Shown in pieces: positions 34,884 to 42,972 of a stretch of 64,000 nt of DNA (position 1 is the first letter of the stretch; the number at the start of each line of letters is the position of its first letter). Origin of the DNA: Flavobacterium gelidilacus DSM 15343. GTDB lineage: Bacteria > Bacteroidota > Bacteroidia > Flavobacteriales > Flavobacteriaceae. The translations under genes and the position numbers were made by a program. The stretch is taken from positions 354,452 to 418,451 of the forward strand of contig NZ_KE383904.1 in NCBI RefSeq assembly GCF_000422685.1, written 5' to 3'. A model generated the notes under the pieces. That model saw nothing but the letters and a program-made list of their open reading frames with translations. It was not told the DNA's origin and ran no database searches.

Positions 34884-35836
34884 TCTATTTTTGTTATATT
34901 AAAAATTGTTTTAACCCAATTTTCTAAACTATATTTTTTATAAATTTCATCAGATAATTTTTTATATTCTTTTTCGAGAAAATCTTTTGGAATTTCTGTT
35001 ACATTTTCATCCCAAACGAAAATATTATTTGGGTTATAAAAATCATAATTAACGATGTCTTTGTTGGTTGTAATTAATTTTTTATTTAATCCAATAGCTT
35101 CAAAAACTCTAAAAGTTAATCCGTCTTGAATGTTTTTATGAATATCTAAAATAATTTTAGATTCTTTTATTTTTTGCTGATTTTCTTCAAACGGAATAAA
35201 ACTAGTTATAAAATTTATATTCTCAGAAAACTTTTTGACTTTAGTTTTAGGATTAATTTTAATATAAATATCAGGTTTCAAACCACTTTTTAAAAGTAAT
35301 AAGTTTATTTTTTCTATTGTTGAAATTCTATCATCAAAATTACCAATGTAATAAGCATCTGATGAATTTTTATTTGAAACTATTGTGTCAAAATAAAAAT
35401 TAGTTAGCAAAGACATGTTATGCTTTTTTACGTCATTAGGTTCAAAACTAAATTTAACATCAAAAAATGGCAATGTTCTTTCGTATCGGTCAATTAATTT
35501 AAAACTATCCCAAAAGTAAACAATTGATTTTTTTGCTTTACTTGTGACATATTCAAGTTCTGTGCTTAATAAATGATCTGGACTAATAATAAAAACATAG
35601 TCAAAAACTTCTAAATCATCTATTTGATTGGCATAAAATTCGCTTGCCCATTTCTTTTTAAGATTTTTATTTAAAATTAACTTACTTACAAAGTTTAATA
35701 GCTTCTTGTATTTGTTTTTATGTTTATAATTGTTGAATAAAATTGTTTTTACTTCAAAGCCAGTATTTTCAACAATACCTTTTTCAATTATTTTATAAAT
35801 ACCTAAGTAATCTGGACAATAAAACAGGACTTTCAT
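34880..35836 (-). CDS. Glycosyltransferase-like protein, tandem copy 1 (CgeB/GT1-like)
   Basis: 318 aa. Same layout as the next gene: VLFYCPDYLGIYKIIEKGIVENTGFEVKTILF, VYFWDSFKLIDRYE, DAYYIGNFDDRISTI, and the C-terminal LTFRVFEAIGLNKKLITTN ... YDFYNPNNIFVWDEN ... KYSLENWVKTI. It overlaps the downstream copy by 4 nt, so it is translationally coupled. Divergence between the two copies is substantial in the N-terminal (acceptor) half and low in the C-terminal half, suggesting a similar donor and different acceptors (inference). Confidence 0.72.
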   Translation of the reverse strand: MKVLFYCPDYLGIYKIIEKGIVENTGFEVKTILFNNYKHKNKYKKLLNFVSKLILNKNLKKKWASEFYANQIDDLEVFDYVFIISPDHLLSTELEYVTSKAKKSIVYFWDSFKLIDRYERTLPFFDVKFSFEPNDVKKHNMSLLTNFYFDTIVSNKNSSDAYYIGNFDDRISTIEKINLLLLKSGLKPDIYIKINPKTKVKKFSENINFITSFIPFEENQQKIKESKIILDIHKNIQDGLTFRVFEAIGLNKKLITTNKDIVNYDFYNPNNIFVWDENVTEIPKDFLEKEYKKLSDEIYKKYSLENWVKTIFNITKIE

Positions 35837-35837
35837 A

Positions 35838-36758
35838 CTATTTATTTATAGTTTGTTTATGTTTCATTGAATCTGTTAATCTTCCACCTCTAAATAATAT
35901 TTTGAATAAATACCAATATTTGGGCTTTCTAATACTTTTTATAAAGTACTTTATTTGTAGAAAAACTAATATCAATTTGTAATTAATATAACCGTAATGT
36001 TTTCTGATTACGTAAAGAAGTGATATTTTTAATTCCGTTTTAATTTCTATATTTTTTGGTGTACTTGCACCATGAAAATGTATGAATTTTGCCTCTGGAA
36101 TTAAGAAAGCATATTTTTTTATTTTAGCTAAACGAATGCATAAATCGGTTTCCTCATGATATAAAAAAATATTTGTATCAAATCCTCCAACACTCCAAAA
36201 ATCTTCAGCTTTTACAACCATAAAACTTCCAGAAACAAATTGTCCTCTTTTAGGTTCTTTATACTCTATTTTTCTGTTAGGGTATTTTTGAGAATTAATG
36301 CTTTCTAAAAAATATCTTCCAAATAATTCTTTTAGTGGAGACGAATAATGATCTAAAGTGGGTAATAATTTTCCATCTTCTTTATAACTTTGAGGACCAC
36401 AAATTCCAAATTCTTCATTTTGCTTCATTTGATTGATGATTATTGTAAAACAATCATTTAAAAGTAATGAATCATTATTTATAAAAGCGTAATATGTTGC
36501 ATCAGAAAATTGACAACCAATCATGTTTCCACCACCAAAACCTACGTTTATGTGATTTTTTAAGAAAGTTATTTTTGGGTTGTTTATTTTTTTAATATAA
36601 TCATCGAGTTTGTTGACATCTTCTTCGTTTGAATGATTGTCAACTATTTTAATGTTATACGTTAATTGATTTGAGGTGTGTTCAAAAATGCTTTCTATAC
36701 ACTTAATGGTGTAATTACTAGTATTATAATTAATTATAACAATTGATAAATCGAGCAT
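35838..36758 (-). CDS. Glycosyltransferase family 2 (rhamnosyltransferase-like)
   Basis: 306 aa. SIVIINYNTSNYTIKCIESIFEHT, DNHSNEEDVNKLD, GFGGGNMIGCQ and FINNDSLLL (DxD-equivalent) are typical of the WbbL/rhamnosyltransferase branch. VSGSFMVVKAEDFWSVGGFDTNIFLYHEETDLCIRL is the acceptor/catalytic-base region. The C-terminus has a membrane-associating basic helix region. It is the first gene of the minus-strand glycosyltransferase operon and is divergent from the GT4 gene at 36854. Confidence 0.9.
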   Translation of the reverse strand: MLDLSIVIINYNTSNYTIKCIESIFEHTSNQLTYNIKIVDNHSNEEDVNKLDDYIKKINNPKITFLKNHINVGFGGGNMIGCQFSDATYYAFINNDSLLLNDCFTIIINQMKQNEEFGICGPQSYKEDGKLLPTLDHYSSPLKELFGRYFLESINSQKYPNRKIEYKEPKRGQFVSGSFMVVKAEDFWSVGGFDTNIFLYHEETDLCIRLAKIKKYAFLIPEAKFIHFHGASTPKNIEIKTELKISLLYVIRKHYGYINYKLILVFLQIKYFIKSIRKPKYWYLFKILFRGGRLTDSMKHKQTINK

Positions 36759-36786
36759 TTTAGTTTGTTTTTTGTTTAATTCTCTT

Positions 36787-36817
36787 TTGTAACTGCAATT
36801 TATTTTATATATTTTTA
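36787..36817 (+). promoter_or_regulatory. Candidate promoter of the GT4 gene
   Basis: TTG at 36787-36789, 20-nt spacer, TATTTTTA at 36810-36817 (seven of eight against TAnnTTTG counting the fixed bases loosely; final G replaced by A). It ends 36 nt before the ATG at 36854. Confidence 0.35.
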
Positions 36818-36853
36818 CAAAAAATTACCATAGGCAAAGTAACAAATAATTTT

Positions 36854-37960
36854 ATGAAAATACTACATATATCTGGAGCAAAAGGATGGGGAGGAAACGA
36901 GCAACAGATAATCTACATAGTTCCACAGCTAAACGAATTAAATGTAGAAAATATTGTTTATGGAATTAATAGTTCAGTGTTAGAGCATGAATGTAATAAA
37001 GTCAAAATTCCTTTTATTGGTGTAAAAACAAAGAAATTAAATAAATATGTCAATTATAAACACTTAGCTAAAACAATAAAAGAACACAAACCAGATATTG
37101 TTCACCTACATACTAGCGATTCGTTGATGTTTTTTTTAGTATCAAATCTGATTTACCGATTTAAAACAAAATTAATTTTTTCAAAAAAAGGTGTTGGTGT
37201 AAGTGGTAGTTTTTTAAGTAAATTAAAATACAATAATAATAGATTAGATTCAATTATATGTGTTTCTAAAATGGTTCAAGACTCATTTGGAAAAACGTTA
37301 AATGTTTCAGCCTTAAAGAAAACTGTTGTAGTAAATGATAGCGTTTCTTTAAAAATTTTAGATTATTCAAGCTCAATAAATATTAGAGAGTTATATAATA
37401 TTCCAAAAGAAAAATTTATCGTTGGAAATATTGCTAATCATACTAATGCAAAAGATTTATTTACTTTAATTGATGTGCTTACAGAACTAAAACATACTTT
37501 AAAAAGAAAAGATATAGTTTTTATTCAAGTAGGTGAATTTTCTAAAAAAACAGATTGGTTAAAACAATATGCCATTGAAAATAAAGTGTTTAAAGACATA
37601 GTTTTTATGGATAAAATTAAAAATGCTTCTTCTTTAAATACACAATTTGATGCTTTTCTCTTAACATCACAAAGAGAAGGTGGACCTACATCATTATTAG
37701 AAGCTATGTTAATTGGAATTCCGGTTGTATCTACAAAAGTAGGAGTGGTTTCTGATATTATTATTGATGGTGAAAATGGATTTATAGCCGATATTAAGGA
37801 CAGCAAATCTTTAGCAAATAAAACAGCTCAACTTCTGGACAATAAAGAATTACAAAAACAATTTTCTGAAAAGGGGAAAGCTATTATAAAAGAGCAATTT
37901 ACAGCAAGATATATAGCTCAAAAAACTTTTGAAGAATATCAAAACGTACTTAGAAAATAA
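36854..37960 (+). CDS. Glycosyltransferase family 4
   Basis: 368 aa, GT-B fold. N-terminal HISGAKGWGGNEQQIIYIVPQL (acceptor-side Gly-rich loop), PDIVHLHTSDSLMFFLVSN, then SIICVSKMVQDSF. The donor-site half has TSQREGGPTSLLEAMLIGIPVVSTKVGVVSDIIIDGENGF, the E-x7-E motif of GT4 enzymes. Typical of LPS-core glycosyltransferases. Its stop abuts the 3' end of the convergent GT2 gene at 37961 with no space for a terminator. Confidence 0.9.
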   Translation: MKILHISGAKGWGGNEQQIIYIVPQLNELNVENIVYGINSSVLEHECNKVKIPFIGVKTKKLNKYVNYKHLAKTIKEHKPDIVHLHTSDSLMFFLVSNLIYRFKTKLIFSKKGVGVSGSFLSKLKYNNNRLDSIICVSKMVQDSFGKTLNVSALKKTVVVNDSVSLKILDYSSSINIRELYNIPKEKFIVGNIANHTNAKDLFTLIDVLTELKHTLKRKDIVFIQVGEFSKKTDWLKQYAIENKVFKDIVFMDKIKNASSLNTQFDAFLLTSQREGGPTSLLEAMLIGIPVVSTKVGVVSDIIIDGENGFIADIKDSKSLANKTAQLLDNKELQKQFSEKGKAIIKEQFTARYIAQKTFEEYQNVLRK

Positions 37961-38758
37961 TCACAAATATTGATTAATTCCTTTTTCAATAAACGTTATT
38001 CTTTTTTCTGTAGTTTCTTTTTCAATAGCATTATTGATTTCAAGATTGTTTTTGTCTTGCTCTTTATGATAAATATGATAAGCAATAGCAGTCTGTTTTA
38101 GCCTTTTTCCTTTAATTCCAATATTATGTAAACGTTGAATCATTTCCGAATCATCAATTCCCCAACCTACTAAACCCTCATTAAAACCGTTGATTTTAAT
38201 AAAATCTTCTCTCCAAAATGACATATTACAACCTCTCAATTTTCCTGAGCGTTCCTCGTGAGTCTTAGCAAATTTCATAAATAACGGAAAACGAACAGTT
38301 CTTGTTCTTTTTTTAATTCCTTCTGCAAAAAAGCCAAAGTTGATTATCTTTTTGTCAAAAATAGTTTTTAAAATATCTTTCTGAATATTTACTCTTGAAC
38401 CAAATAAATAAAGTCCTTTTTCAGCAAAAGTTAAATGATCTTTTACAAAATCTTTGTGCATGATAATGTCGCCATCTATTTCAATAATGTAATCATATTT
38501 AGCTTTAGCAATGGCTTTATTCATGATTTTTGGTTTCTGATTACCATTGTCTTCATGGAAAACATGAATTAAAGGAACCGGGAAATCTGCTTGAAATTTT
38601 TTAATCAAAATTGTAGTTTCTTCTCTGGAACCATCATCGGCAATTAGTACTTCATCTGGTAAAACACTTTGATTCTTTATACTTAAAAGTAAAAGTTCTA
38701 AAGCTTCTGGCCAATTATAAGTTGGAGTTACAAGCGAAGATTTTGGTAATAAACTCAT
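37961..38758 (-). CDS. Glycosyltransferase family 2
   Basis: 265 aa. SLVTPTYNWPEALELLLLSIKNQ, EVLIADDGSREET, IHVFHEDNGNQKPKIMNKAI, YIIEIDGDIIMHKDF (DxD) and the C-terminal RGCNMSFWREDFIKINGFNEGLVGWGIDDSEMIQRL, a galactosyltransferase-like acceptor domain. It is a paralogue of the gene at 39624-40439, which lies in the opposite orientation on the other side of the LPS kinase gene. Divergent from the kinase. Confidence 0.9.
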   Translation of the reverse strand: MSLLPKSSLVTPTYNWPEALELLLLSIKNQSVLPDEVLIADDGSREETTILIKKFQADFPVPLIHVFHEDNGNQKPKIMNKAIAKAKYDYIIEIDGDIIMHKDFVKDHLTFAEKGLYLFGSRVNIQKDILKTIFDKKIINFGFFAEGIKKRTRTVRFPLFMKFAKTHEERSGKLRGCNMSFWREDFIKINGFNEGLVGWGIDDSEMIQRLHNIGIKGKRLKQTAIAYHIYHKEQDKNNLEINNAIEKETTEKRITFIEKGINQYL

Positions 38759-38794
38759 TTTTTGATTTATTTTTTGGTAAAAATACCTAAAATA

Positions 38795-38825
38795 TTGGTT
38801 TAATTAAATTGTATGCATAATTTTG
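38795..38825 (+). promoter_or_regulatory. Promoter of the LPS kinase gene
   Basis: TTG at 38795-38797, 20-nt spacer, TAATTTTG at 38818-38825: a full match to the Bacteroidota promoter. The -7 box overlaps the ATG at 38813, so translation from that codon is unlikely, and the ATG at 38837 is the supported start, with a very short leader. Confidence 0.6.
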
Positions 38826-38836
38826 AAAAAAAAATA

Positions 38837-39598
38837 ATGGTGTACAAACTAAATGATGCCTTTTTAGAGAAGAAAGAACAAATTGAAAATTTTATCAAGA
38901 ATTTCGATAATTCTGGCGAAGTTTTTATTAAAGGAAATAGAAATACCATTAAACTTTTTGAGTTAGATAAATTGACTTTAAATGTAAAATCGTTTAAAGA
39001 ACCAAACCTAATTAATAAAATTGCTTACCGATATTTTAGAAAGTCTAAAGCGCAACGTTCGTTTGAATATGCTAATTTTTTATTAAAGAATAATATTGGT
39101 ACACCAAGACCAGTGGCTTATTTTGAAAATACTTCGCTACTAGGTTTAAAAGACAGTTATTATGTAAGTGAGCATTTAGAATGTGATTTAACCTATCGTG
39201 AATTAGTTGAAACCGATTATCCAGATGCAGAAAATATTTTGCGTCAGTTTACACAATTTACTTTTTTGATGCACGAAAAAGGAATTGAGTTTTTAGATCA
39301 TTCACCAGGAAACACTTTGATTATCAAAAGACCTGAAAGAAAGTATGATTTCTATTTAGTAGATTTAAATCGAATGAAATTCCATGATAAAATGGATTTT
39401 GAAACTCGTATGAAAAACTTGTCTAAAATTACTCCAAAAGAAGACATGGTTGCTACTATGAGTAACGAATATGCAAAACTTTCTGGAGTAGATGAAGATA
39501 AGGTTTTTTCAACTATGTGGAATCTTACTAAAGATTTTCAATATCGTTTTTACCGAAAAAAAAGGATAAAAAAGAGGTTAAAGTTTTGGAAAAAATAG
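38837..39598 (+). CDS. LPS kinase, Kdo/WaaP family
   Basis: 253 aa from the ATG at 38837 (eight codons shorter than the longest frame, because a promoter overlaps the upstream ATG). Protein-kinase-like fold of the Kdo/WaaP class: VFIKGNRNTIKLFEL (nucleotide loop and Lys), FEYANFLLKNNIGTPRPVAYFE, YYVSEHLECDLTYREL, the catalytic loop FLDHSPGNTLI and the metal-binding FYLVDLNRMKF in place of DFG. Phosphorylates sugar residues of the LPS inner core. It sits between two divergent/inverted GT2 paralogues inside the LPS region. Confidence 0.85.
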   Translation: MVYKLNDAFLEKKEQIENFIKNFDNSGEVFIKGNRNTIKLFELDKLTLNVKSFKEPNLINKIAYRYFRKSKAQRSFEYANFLLKNNIGTPRPVAYFENTSLLGLKDSYYVSEHLECDLTYRELVETDYPDAENILRQFTQFTFLMHEKGIEFLDHSPGNTLIIKRPERKYDFYLVDLNRMKFHDKMDFETRMKNLSKITPKEDMVATMSNEYAKLSGVDEDKVFSTMWNLTKDFQYRFYRKKRIKKRLKFWKK

Positions 39599-39623
39599 TA
39601 ATTTTCCATTCTTAATAGTTTTC

Positions 39624-40439
39624 ATGAAGTTATCCGTAATTATTACTACTTACAATTCAGAAGAATGGCTATCAAAAGTTCTCGAAGGCTATTGCCAACA
39701 AACCGAGAATGATTTTGAAGTTGTTGTTGCTGATGATGGCTCTACTATTAAAACTAAAGAAGTTATAGAATCTTTTAAATCTAAATTTAAGTATCCAATA
39801 CTTCATATTTGGCAAGAAGATAATGGTTTTCAAAAATGTAAAATTCTAAATAAAGCTATTCTTAAAACGAATTCAGATTATCTATTATTCACGGATGGTG
39901 ATTGTATTCCAAGGAAAGATTTTGTGCAGCAACATTTAAAATTTCAAGAAAAAGGCTATTTTCTTTCTGGTGGTTATTTCAAATTACCAATGAAAACTTC
40001 TAAAGCTATTTCGTTTGAAGATATAAAATCACAAAATTGCTTTTCAACATCGTGGTTAATTCAAAACGGAGTAAAAAGTAGTTTTAAGTTGACAAAATTA
40101 ACGCATAATAAATACTTCGCTATTTTTATGAATTGGATAACTCCAACTAAGAAAACCTTTAACGGTCACAATACATCTTGTTTTAAAAGCGATTTAATGG
40201 CAGTAAATGGTTTCAATGAAGAAATGCAATATGGTGGTTTAGATAGAGAAGTAGGAGAGCGCTTATTTAATTTTGGAGTTTTGGCAAAACAAATTCGTTA
40301 CCAAGCTATTTGTTTGCATTTAGAGCACAAAAGAGGTTATGCAACCAAACAAACTTGGGAGAAAAATTTTGCTATTAGAGCTTACAATAAAAAGCACAAT
40401 ATAACTGCCATTGAAAAGGGAATTTCTCAGTATAAATAA
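39624..40439 (+). CDS. Glycosyltransferase family 2
   Basis: 271 aa. SVIITTYNSEEWLSKVLEGYCQQT, EVVVADDGSTIKTKEV, HIWQEDNGFQKCKILNKAI, YLLFTDGDCIPRKDF (DxD) and FNGHNTSCFKSDLMAVNGFNEEMQYGGLDREVGERL. The motif order and spacing are those of the GT2 at 37961-38758, so the two arose by duplication. It lies 25 bp downstream of the LPS kinase in the same orientation, so both probably act on the LPS core. Confidence 0.9.
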   Translation: MKLSVIITTYNSEEWLSKVLEGYCQQTENDFEVVVADDGSTIKTKEVIESFKSKFKYPILHIWQEDNGFQKCKILNKAILKTNSDYLLFTDGDCIPRKDFVQQHLKFQEKGYFLSGGYFKLPMKTSKAISFEDIKSQNCFSTSWLIQNGVKSSFKLTKLTHNKYFAIFMNWITPTKKTFNGHNTSCFKSDLMAVNGFNEEMQYGGLDREVGERLFNFGVLAKQIRYQAICLHLEHKRGYATKQTWEKNFAIRAYNKKHNITAIEKGISQYK

Positions 40440-40450
40440 AAATTATAAAT

Positions 40451-41029
40451 ATGAAAAAAATAATTTTAATTGCTGTAAGTTTTATTGTCTTTTTAAGCTG
40501 TTCAAATCTAAAAACAGTAAATGAGAATAATGATGAAGTAGGAGTTAAGCAAAAAACTGCAAATCCAAACATACCTTATATTTATAAAAATGGCTTTAAA
40601 AATTTTGAAATAATTAAAGTTCTTTCTGTTAATAATAATGATTCAATTTATTTAAATGAATTACGATTCAATGCAGTGTATTCGGCTATGTATTCACAAA
40701 AACTTATGTATGATAAATATGGGAAATGGGATAATGAAGTTTGGGTAGATAACGATACAGATTTATTATTAATATGGCATAATATAAAACTTTTAGATTC
40801 TAACGATGAGTTGTTTTCAGTTGTTACAGGTGGAGTTGAAAGTAGAGAGGAAATTTTTGCTACAGTAATTGTATTTGATTCAGATAACCAAGATTGTTTA
40901 ACAGATACTTCGGAATATAAAAAAATATTAATGGATTTTTTTTCAACGGAAATAAAGAACTTAAGCTCAAAAAAAGATTTCTATGATCAATATTTTAAAA
41001 CTGCAAAAAAATATTTTCAAAATAAATAA
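40451..41029 (+). CDS. Small lipoprotein of unknown function
   Basis: 192 aa. A signal peptide with lipobox VFLSC (Cys17) predicts a lipid-anchored exported protein. The mature part is mixed alpha/beta with YGKWDNEVWVDNDTDLLLIWHNIKLLDSNDELFSVVTGG as the most structured-looking stretch and an amphipathic Lys-rich C-terminus. No family recognised. It follows the GT2 gene by 11 bp, so co-transcription is likely; its link to glycan synthesis is only positional. Confidence 0.7.
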   Translation: MKKIILIAVSFIVFLSCSNLKTVNENNDEVGVKQKTANPNIPYIYKNGFKNFEIIKVLSVNNNDSIYLNELRFNAVYSAMYSQKLMYDKYGKWDNEVWVDNDTDLLLIWHNIKLLDSNDELFSVVTGGVESREEIFATVIVFDSDNQDCLTDTSEYKKILMDFFSTEIKNLSSKKDFYDQYFKTAKKYFQNK

Positions 41030-41053
41030 TTTATTATAATTAAGTAAAGGAGT

Positions 41054-42118
41054 TTAAGCTTTAATCTCCCCAAAAAACTCATCCATTTTCTCTTTAATTA
41101 ACGCAATTGGATATTCTTCAAAATATTTAAAAGTATGTTCTTTGATATATTTTTCATCATGTTCTGCATAAATTTCTGGTTTCAAATCTTTTAAATGAAT
41201 TGAAATGTTCTTTTCGTCTTCAAAAATCTGCCAAGTTTCTTTATCAACACTTGGAGAAAACAAAGAAAAGGTTGGAACAAACAAAGCTTTTGCCATATTT
41301 ACAGAACCACCTTCATTTCCAATCAAAGCATTACATTGTGATAATAATCCTAAAAATTCACGAAGACTTTTTCCATAAATATCAAAGAAAATTGCTTGTT
41401 GTGTTTTCTCATTACATAAATTATAAAGTTTTAAAGCATCTTCCTTTTGATTTGGAATATAATTGAACAGTAACGAAGCATTAGTTTTTTCAACTGTATA
41501 ATCTAATAATTCAGCCATATGTTCCAATGGATACGTTTTGTACCATTCACTTCCCAAAATCCCAATCATGTACAAGGGTTGATTTTGAGGAATGTTGGCT
41601 TCTAAAATGGTTTTTTTAGCTACTTCAATTTCTTGATTTGAAAGAAAAATTTTTGGTTTAAAATCTGTAATTTCTTCTTGAATTAATGGTCTCAATAAAG
41701 CCAATCTGTTTTCAATAGCTAAACCATAGTTGCTTTTTGTACCGTTTGGTAAACGTTTGATATTGTGATTGTAAAAGGCCTTTGAATAGCCTTTGTTATA
41801 TGATATTTTATATTTTGCACCAGAAAAAAGGGTAATTAAATTCGTTTCTAATTTACTGTAGGCATCAATAACAACATCATATTTTTGACTTCTAATTTTA
41901 AAAATGAATTTAAATAACGATAAATAGTTTTTTCTAACATTTTGCTCTAAAACAATTATGTTAGAAATTGCTTTATTTTCTTTTAAAACATCCACACAAT
42001 TGGCATAGCACATATAATCAATACTTGCGTTTGGATAATAATCTTTAAGACTATTGGCTAATATTGAACTGGTTAAAACATCACCAATTCGTTTTTGTTG
42101 AATGATTAAAATTTTCAT
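41054..42118 (-). CDS. Glycosyltransferase family 9 (heptosyltransferase-like)
   Basis: 354 aa. ILIIQQKRIGDVLTSSILANSLKDYYPNASIDYM at the N-terminus and the C-terminal half GILGSEWYKTYPLEHMAELLDY ... CNALIGNEGGSVNMAKALFVPTFSLFSPS are the signature of ADP-heptose:LPS heptosyltransferases (GT9). Transfers heptose-type sugars to the LPS inner core; the precise sugar in Flavobacteria may differ. Divergent from the WaaE-like GT2 at 42211. It points at the lipoprotein gene with a 24-bp gap. Confidence 0.9.
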   Translation of the reverse strand: MKILIIQQKRIGDVLTSSILANSLKDYYPNASIDYMCYANCVDVLKENKAISNIIVLEQNVRKNYLSLFKFIFKIRSQKYDVVIDAYSKLETNLITLFSGAKYKISYNKGYSKAFYNHNIKRLPNGTKSNYGLAIENRLALLRPLIQEEITDFKPKIFLSNQEIEVAKKTILEANIPQNQPLYMIGILGSEWYKTYPLEHMAELLDYTVEKTNASLLFNYIPNQKEDALKLYNLCNEKTQQAIFFDIYGKSLREFLGLLSQCNALIGNEGGSVNMAKALFVPTFSLFSPSVDKETWQIFEDEKNISIHLKDLKPEIYAEHDEKYIKEHTFKYFEEYPIALIKEKMDEFFGEIKA

Positions 42119-42155
42119 TTTTATAAATTAAAGTGCTAAAGTACATAAGTAATAT

Positions 42156-42163
42156 CAAACATA
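42156..42163 (-). promoter_or_regulatory. Candidate -7 box for the GT9 gene
   Basis: TATGTTTG on the minus strand matches TAnnTTTG and lies 38 nt upstream of the ATG at 42118. No -33 TTG found. Confidence 0.35.
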
Positions 42164-42183
42164 AAAACTTTAAATAAAAACTG

Positions 42184-42191
42184 TATTTTTG
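42184..42191 (+). promoter_or_regulatory. Candidate -7 box for the WaaE-like GT2 gene
   Basis: TATTTTTG matches TAnnTTTG and ends 19 nt before the ATG at 42211; no clear -33 TTG. Confidence 0.4.
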
Positions 42192-42210
42192 TACTTATAA
42201 AATTCAAATT

Positions 42211-42972
42211 ATGGCAATCAGTGGTTTAGTTATTACATTTAATGAAGAAAAAAACATTGGAAAATGTATTGATGCATTGTTCAAAGTTTGTGATGAAGTC
42301 ATAATTGTAGACTCGTTAAGTAAAGACAGAACAGTTGAAATAGCAGAATCTAAAGGAGCAAAAGTAATTTCTCAAGCTTTTTTAGGGGATGGTCCACAAC
42401 GAACTCATGGTTTACCTTATTGCAAAAATGACTGGATTTTAAATTTAGATGCTGATGAATTTTTAGATAAAGATGCCGAAAAATTTATTTTAGAAGAAAA
42501 ATATTTAATTGGAAATCATGACGCTTTTTCGTTTCGAGTAAAGAATTTTTTAGGAGATGAATTAATCGATTTTTCAGGTTGGTATCCAGATCATAAAGTA
42601 CGTTTTTTTAATAAGGTAACTGCAAGACCTTCTGGAGCTAAAGTACATCAATCAATTGTAACAACTAACGAAAAGAGAGTTCCGGTTCATATTTTGCATT
42701 ATGGTTGGGATTCTTTGGAACAAATTGTAGCCAAGAAAAATCAATATTCAACTTGGCATGCACAGCAACTTTTTGATCAAGGAAAAAGAGTAGGAGCAGC
42801 CAAACCCGTAATCAATGGATTAACAGCATTTATTAGATGTTATTTCTTGAAAAAAGGAATTTTTAACGGAATAGATGGAATCACAATTGCTCTAATTCAA
42901 GGTTTCTTTTCACATATGAAATATGCGAAATTATTGAAATTACAACGTCAAGAAAGATTAATGAATCGTTAA
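42211..42972 (+). CDS. Glycosyltransferase family 2, WaaE/KdtX-like
   Basis: 253 aa. ISGLVITFNEEKNIGKCIDALFKVCDEVIIVDSLSKDRTVEIAESKGAKVI, WILNLDADEFLD (DxD) and GWYPDHKVRFFNK with VHQSI are those of WaaE/KdtX LPS-core beta-1,4-glucosyltransferases. The C-terminal third is helical and amphipathic (RCYFLKKGIFNGIDGITIALIQGFFSHMKYAKLLKLQ), which suggests membrane association. Its last 15 bp overlap the 3' end of the convergent sulfatase gene. Confidence 0.9.
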   Translation: MAISGLVITFNEEKNIGKCIDALFKVCDEVIIVDSLSKDRTVEIAESKGAKVISQAFLGDGPQRTHGLPYCKNDWILNLDADEFLDKDAEKFILEEKYLIGNHDAFSFRVKNFLGDELIDFSGWYPDHKVRFFNKVTARPSGAKVHQSIVTTNEKRVPVHILHYGWDSLEQIVAKKNQYSTWHAQQLFDQGKRVGAAKPVINGLTAFIRCYFLKKGIFNGIDGITIALIQGFFSHMKYAKLLKLQRQERLMNR

